Under the pieces are notes generated by a model. The model did not search any database. It was not told the origin of the DNA and worked only from the letters and a program-made list of their open reading frames with translations. Of a DNA stretch of 64,000 bases, positions 60,763 through 64,000 are shown one piece after another; positions within the stretch are counted from its first letter, which is position 1; every line of letters begins with the position of its first letter. The stretch is from NCBI RefSeq assembly GCF_028737265.1, contig NZ_JAQZAK010000004.1, forward strand, positions 310,001 through 374,000, written 5' to 3'. Source of the DNA: Actinomycetospora callitridis (lineage in GTDB: Bacteria > Actinomycetota > Actinomycetes > Mycobacteriales > Pseudonocardiaceae). A program made the translations under genes and the position numbers.

Positions 60763-61302
60763 GTGACCGCGGAGTTCGTGACACCGACGTCCGAGGAGAC
60801 CCTGCCGGGGCGTCCGTCCCCGTTCTTCCTCGCGGCGGGTGAGGGCGAGCGGGCGCACCTGTTCGACCAGCTCTTCACCGTGCTCCTCTCCGGTGACGAG
60901 ACCGAGGGGCAGTTCGGCGTGTTCACCATGGAGGCGCCGAAGGGGCAGGCCATCCCGGTGCACTCCCACGACGACGTCCACGAGATCTTCTACGTGCTCG
61001 ACGGGCGTGTGCGCGTCGCCGTCGAGGACGCCGACGGGCGGCTGCTCGACCGCGTCCTGACCACCGGCGACTTCGGCTACGTCCCGGCCGGGCGCAGGCA
61101 CACCTTCCGCGTCGAGTCGCACCGGGCGCGCACGCTCGGGGTGTCGACCGGCGGCTTCGAGCGCTTCTTCGCCGCGGCCGGCGAGCGGACGGCCTCGACG
61201 ATGCCGCCCGCCGAGCCCGTCATCCCCTCCCGCGAGCAGCTCGGCGACGCCGCGCGCCGCTACCGCAACGAGTTCCACCACGATGTCCGCCTCCTCGACT
61301 GA
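60763..61302 (+). CDS. Cupin-domain dioxygenase-like protein
   Basis: 179 residues from a GTG at 60763, with GAGGAG upstream. The metal motif is PVHSHDDVHEIFYVLDG, followed by GDFGYVPAGRRHTFRV, the two cupin motifs with three His and one Glu. It resembles one half of quercetin 2,3-dioxygenase-type cupins. Enzymatic role is not established. It overlaps the esterase start by 20 bases. Confidence 0.82.
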   Translation: MTAEFVTPTSEETLPGRPSPFFLAAGEGERAHLFDQLFTVLLSGDETEGQFGVFTMEAPKGQAIPVHSHDDVHEIFYVLDGRVRVAVEDADGRLLDRVLTTGDFGYVPAGRRHTFRVESHRARTLGVSTGGFERFFAAAGERTASTMPPAEPVIPSREQLGDAARRYRNEFHHDVRLLD

Positions 61303-62155
61303 CGCCCCGAGCGAGCCGCCGGACCTTCCCGAGCCCGTCCTCGCCGACGGCGTCACGACCTGGCGGGCGGTCGAGTTCGCGGCCGTCCCCGGGTACCGGC
61401 CGCTGCTGCTCGACCTGCACCGACCCGACGGTCCGCTGCCGGCGCTGATCGTCTTCCTGCACGGCGGCGGCTGGCGCGGCGGCAGCCGTACGGGCTTCGG
61501 ACCGGCCTACGCCGACTGGTCGCCGTCGCCGTTCCTGCAGCTCGCGGCGCACGGGTTCGCGGTGGCGTCGCTGGACTACCGGCTCAGCGGCGAGGCCCGC
61601 TTCCCGGCGCCGCTGGAGGACGTCGCCGCGGGGCTCGGCTGGTTGCGGGCCCACGCCGAGCACCTCGAGATCGACCCCACCCGCATCGCGCTGTGGGGCG
61701 AGTCGGCGGGCGGGCACCTCGCCGCCCTGCTGGGCCTCACCGACCCCGGCGTCCGCGCGGTCGTCGACTGGTACGGCCCGGCCGACCTGACGACGGTCGC
61801 CACCGACGCCGCCACCGGGGGCATCAGCGCCGTCGACCCGGGCGCGCCGGACTCGCGCGAGGCGCTGCTGCTGGGTGTCGCGCCGTCGTCGGACCCCGAG
61901 CGGGCCCGGGCGGCGAGCCCGGTGACGCACGTCCACGCCGACGCGCCGCCGTTCCTGCTGCTGCACGGCACGGCCGACCGCCTCGTCCCGACCCGGCAGT
62001 CGGAGCGCTTCGGCGCGGCTCTGAGGGACGCCGGCGCCGCGATGACGCTCGAGCTGTTCGACGGCGCCGACCACCTGTGGCTCGGGCGGCCCGACGTCGC
62101 CCGGGCCGCCTTCGACCGCTCCGTCGACTTCGTCCTGGAGTGCCTCACGAGCTGA
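61283..62155 (+). CDS. Alpha/beta hydrolase, hormone-sensitive-lipase type esterase
   Basis: 290 residues. FLHGGGWRGGSR is the HGG(G) oxyanion motif, WGESAGGHLAA holds the nucleophile, HGTADRLVP the acid and DGADHLW the His. It is a carboxylesterase of the HSL/BD-FAE group, probably cytosolic. Its start lies inside the cupin gene, so the two are translated together and may act on one aromatic ester; that is inference. Confidence 0.87.
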   Translation: MSASSTDAPSEPPDLPEPVLADGVTTWRAVEFAAVPGYRPLLLDLHRPDGPLPALIVFLHGGGWRGGSRTGFGPAYADWSPSPFLQLAAHGFAVASLDYRLSGEARFPAPLEDVAAGLGWLRAHAEHLEIDPTRIALWGESAGGHLAALLGLTDPGVRAVVDWYGPADLTTVATDAATGGISAVDPGAPDSREALLLGVAPSSDPERARAASPVTHVHADAPPFLLLHGTADRLVPTRQSERFGAALRDAGAAMTLELFDGADHLWLGRPDVARAAFDRSVDFVLECLTS

Positions 62156-62305
62156 CCGGCGTGCTCGTTCCGGTGCGTGCCGACCTGGTGACGAACGGTG
62201 CTCGGAGCGTTAGCATATGCGGCTCAAGCGGCCGCACTCGGCCGTACCGCGCCCCGGACCCCTGGCGCTCCGTCATCACTGCGTCGCGTCCAGGGGGCCA
62301 CCGAG

Positions 62306-62764
62306 ATGAGCCGCATCACCGTCACCCGCACGAGCTCCTCGCGATGGGTGGGCGAGCACCACCGCAAGACGATCTTCGTCATCGGTGGCGCCGTCGACGG
62401 CGCCGCCGTCCCGTCCCTGCGCGCCCGGGCGGAGTCCGAGGCCCGCGAGGGCTCGACGCGGGTGGTCCTGGACATCCGCGGGATCGTGTCGTGCGACCGC
62501 GCCGGCCTCCTGGGCCTCGCCCGCCTGCGCGGCCGGCTCGAGGCCCATCCCGAGTGCGTGGTGGACGTGGTCGGCGCGCGCTGGCCGCAGTTCGCCGACA
62601 TCCTCGCCCGCGAGGCCGCCGAGGGCACCGAGACGCTCCGGGGGACGGTCCGGGAGCTCCGCCGCCCGCTCATGATCGACCCGCACCGCGTCCCGGTCGT
62701 CCCGCCCTCGGTCCCGGCCCCCCGGACGATGCCACCCACCGAGATGCGCCCGGCCGACAGCTGA
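62306..62764 (+). CDS. STAS-like protein without the usual phospho-serine
   Basis: 152 residues from the ATG at 62306. The STAS core is clear (RVVLDIRGIVSCDRAGLLGLARLRG), but the phosphorylation loop DSSGL is DRAGL, so no serine is available. The last 35 residues are Pro-rich. It overlaps the ATPase by one base. It may be a constitutive partner or a decoy of the RsbW-like kinase encoded next. Confidence 0.78.
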   Translation: MSRITVTRTSSSRWVGEHHRKTIFVIGGAVDGAAVPSLRARAESEAREGSTRVVLDIRGIVSCDRAGLLGLARLRGRLEAHPECVVDVVGARWPQFADILAREAAEGTETLRGTVRELRRPLMIDPHRVPVVPPSVPAPRTMPPTEMRPADS

Positions 62765-63240
62765 TGATCACCAACCGCGATCTCGAGTGCATCGGACTGT
62801 CCACGGGATGCGTGTGCCCGGCCGGCACGGACACCGCCGCGGTCCGTGGGGCCTGGCTGTGGGAGCGGCGCCCGGCACAGCCGGAGACGATCCTCGCGCT
62901 CCGCCGTCTCGTCCGGCGGTGGACGGTGGCGACGGTGGTGGACGAGGAGATCGGTGAGTCGATCGTCCTGGTGGTCGACGAGGCGGTGAGCAACGTCGTC
63001 GAGCACGCCTATCCGGGCCCCGTCGGGGACGTCTCGCTGTTCGCGGCACCCCGCCCGTGCGGGAACGGCGTGGTCGTGGTCGTCGAGGACCAGGGGGTCT
63101 GGTCGCCGCCGAACGCGGACCCGGGCTTCCGCGGCCGCGGACTCGACCTCGTGCGCGAGCTCTCGGACCACCACTACGTGGTGGGGTCGGACCTCGGCAC
63201 CACGGTCCGGATGTGCTGGCGGGCCCCCGTCACGAGCTGA
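62764..63240 (+). CDS. RsbW-like anti-sigma regulatory kinase (HATPase_c)
   Basis: 158 residues from the ATG at 62764. GHKL motifs: N box VDEAVSNVVEHAYPG, G1 VVVEDQGVW, G2 GFRGRGLDLVREL. The first 35 residues include CxC (GCVCPAG) of unknown role. Such kinases bind sigma-B-family factors and phosphorylate STAS antagonists. No sigma gene is adjacent. The gene could instead serve the STAS protein at 8069, which lacks a linked kinase. Confidence 0.86.
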   Translation: MITNRDLECIGLSTGCVCPAGTDTAAVRGAWLWERRPAQPETILALRRLVRRWTVATVVDEEIGESIVLVVDEAVSNVVEHAYPGPVGDVSLFAAPRPCGNGVVVVVEDQGVWSPPNADPGFRGRGLDLVRELSDHHYVVGSDLGTTVRMCWRAPVTS

Positions 63241-63247
63241 GGGGGCC

Positions 63248-63979
63248 TCAGCGCAGGAGCGGGGCGGTGTCGAAGGACCCGTCGGTCACGGTACGGGCCA
63301 GGTCGGACAGACGCTGCTGGCTCGAGCGGGCGTGGGCCCGCAGGCGGGAGAACGCCTCGTCGAGCGGGATCTGCCCGCGTTCGGCGAGGACGCCCTTGGC
63401 CTGCTCGATGATCACCCGGCTGGTCAGCGCGGCCTGGAGCTGCTCGGTGAGACGCTCACGCTCGCGGGTGTTGCGGTCCGAGAGGATGGCAATGGTGGCG
63501 ACGTCGGCGAGGGCCTGACCGATGGCGAGCTCGTCGGCGCTCATGTCCGTGCGGCTGCGGTGGAACAGGTTGAGCGCGCCGATGGTCTCCCCCCGCAGCC
63601 GCATCGGGAGCGCGTGCACCGCGGTGAAGCCGTTGTCGTCGGCGAGCCTGGCGAACCGCGGCCAGCGGGTGTCGGTCGCGAGGTCGCCGGCATGGATCTG
63701 GGCCGAGGTGCGGAAGCAGTCCAGGCACGGGCCCTCCTCGGCCTGGAGCTGGAACAGCTCGACCAGGTTGGCCGCCTCGGTGGACGCGGAGACGACCTGC
63801 AGGGTGCCGCGCTGGTCGGTCAGCAGCAGCCCCGCGGCATCGACACCGAGCAACGAGACACAGTCGCCGCACAGGCCGTGGAACAGCTCGATCACGTCGT
63901 AGTCCGCCACCAGGGTGTCGGCCAGGCGGACGAACGCCGTCACCAACGCCTGTTCGCGGGCGGCTGACGGTGTGCTCAT
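63248..63979 (-). CDS. GAF-ANTAR RNA-binding regulator
   Basis: 243 residues; AGGAG lies eight bases before the ATG at 63979. Residues about 20-165 are a GAF domain (GVDAAGLLLTD, GPCLDCFRTSAQI) and about 175-235 are an ANTAR domain (SRVIIEQAKGVLAERGQIPLDEAFSRLR). ANTAR proteins bind paired RNA hexaloop hairpins and stop transcription termination. Cys-rich GPCLDCF in the GAF could sense redox state. It converges on the ATPase gene with a seven-base gap. Confidence 0.9.
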   Translation of the reverse strand: MSTPSAAREQALVTAFVRLADTLVADYDVIELFHGLCGDCVSLLGVDAAGLLLTDQRGTLQVVSASTEAANLVELFQLQAEEGPCLDCFRTSAQIHAGDLATDTRWPRFARLADDNGFTAVHALPMRLRGETIGALNLFHRSRTDMSADELAIGQALADVATIAILSDRNTRERERLTEQLQAALTSRVIIEQAKGVLAERGQIPLDEAFSRLRAHARSSQQRLSDLARTVTDGSFDTAPLLR

Positions 63980-64000
63980 GATGGCTTCTCCTCGTCGTCC

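Noticed and set aside
1-64000. tRNA, rRNA, transposase or phage genes.
   Set aside because: None was recognised by reading; no tRNA-like cloverleaf, IS ends or integrase motifs were noticed. A tRNA scan could still overturn this.

Overview
The window is about 72-75% GC by eye, with frequent GTG starts, 1-4 bp ATGA/GTGA gene overlaps and many TetR, acyl-CoA dehydrogenase, SDR and GAF-ANTAR genes. This fits a high-GC actinomycete; Pseudonocardiaceae is my best guess from gene style alone and is inference. I read 63 protein genes (one cut by the left edge) and saw no rRNA, tRNA, CRISPR, transposase or phage gene. Coding is dense and base composition is even, so nothing looks recently acquired.

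Layout. 1-7.3 kb: CoA ligase (partial), cyclase-like hydrolase, methyltransferase, then a Crp-like regulator, AidB-like acyl-CoA dehydrogenase and alpha/beta hydrolase operon and a TetR gene. 8.07-11.13 kb: a three-gene regulatory operon of PP2C (RsbU-type) phosphatase, cobalamin-binding protein and STAS protein; the cobalamin protein carries the Wx9EH signature of CarH-type B12 photoreceptors. 11.4-20 kb: heme-binding GlcG-like protein, ornithine cyclodeaminase-like enzyme, OmpA-like protein, a selenocysteine formate dehydrogenase read through an in-frame TGA followed by a SECIS hairpin, and small stress-type genes. 20-28 kb: polyol dehydrogenase, 2Fe-2S protein, SodC-like lipoprotein, GlcD oxidase, a degenerate membrane SNase, a TetR-P450 operon, and a quinone oxidoreductase-phosphotransferase pair. 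30.4-36 kb: aerobic benzoyl-CoA (box) operon boxC-boxB-benzoate:CoA ligase plus a coupled 58-residue frame; boxA and the semialdehyde dehydrogenase are not in the window. 36-44 kb: TetR/SDR/CoA ligase, aldo-keto reductase, an MFS exporter with a fused C-terminal beta-sandwich domain, and a flavin monooxygenase. 44-53 kb: a lipid-catabolic region with two acyl-CoA dehydrogenases, a phosphotransferase-DUF6285 protein (a split ACAD10/ACAD11-like set), SMP-30, crotonase, SDR and EamA. 53.1-60.6 kb: TetR plus a tightly overlapped acyl-CoA dehydrogenase, carboxyltransferase, acyl-CoA synthetase, MaoC hydratase, CitE lyase and LLM oxidoreductase operon resembling mycobacterial leucine/itaconate-type operons. 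60.7-64 kb: cupin, esterase, and a second partner-switching set (STAS, RsbW-like ATPase, GAF-ANTAR).

Taken together the region is catabolic (aromatic, branched or hydroxylated acyl-CoAs) with two sigma-factor partner-switching modules. The most interesting non-gene signal is a set of long, near-perfect palindromes. They occupy the well-spaced convergent gene junctions, and four of them share an 18-base consensus; a second, larger imperfect palindrome lies inside the box operon and has a relative at 23.4-23.5 kb.
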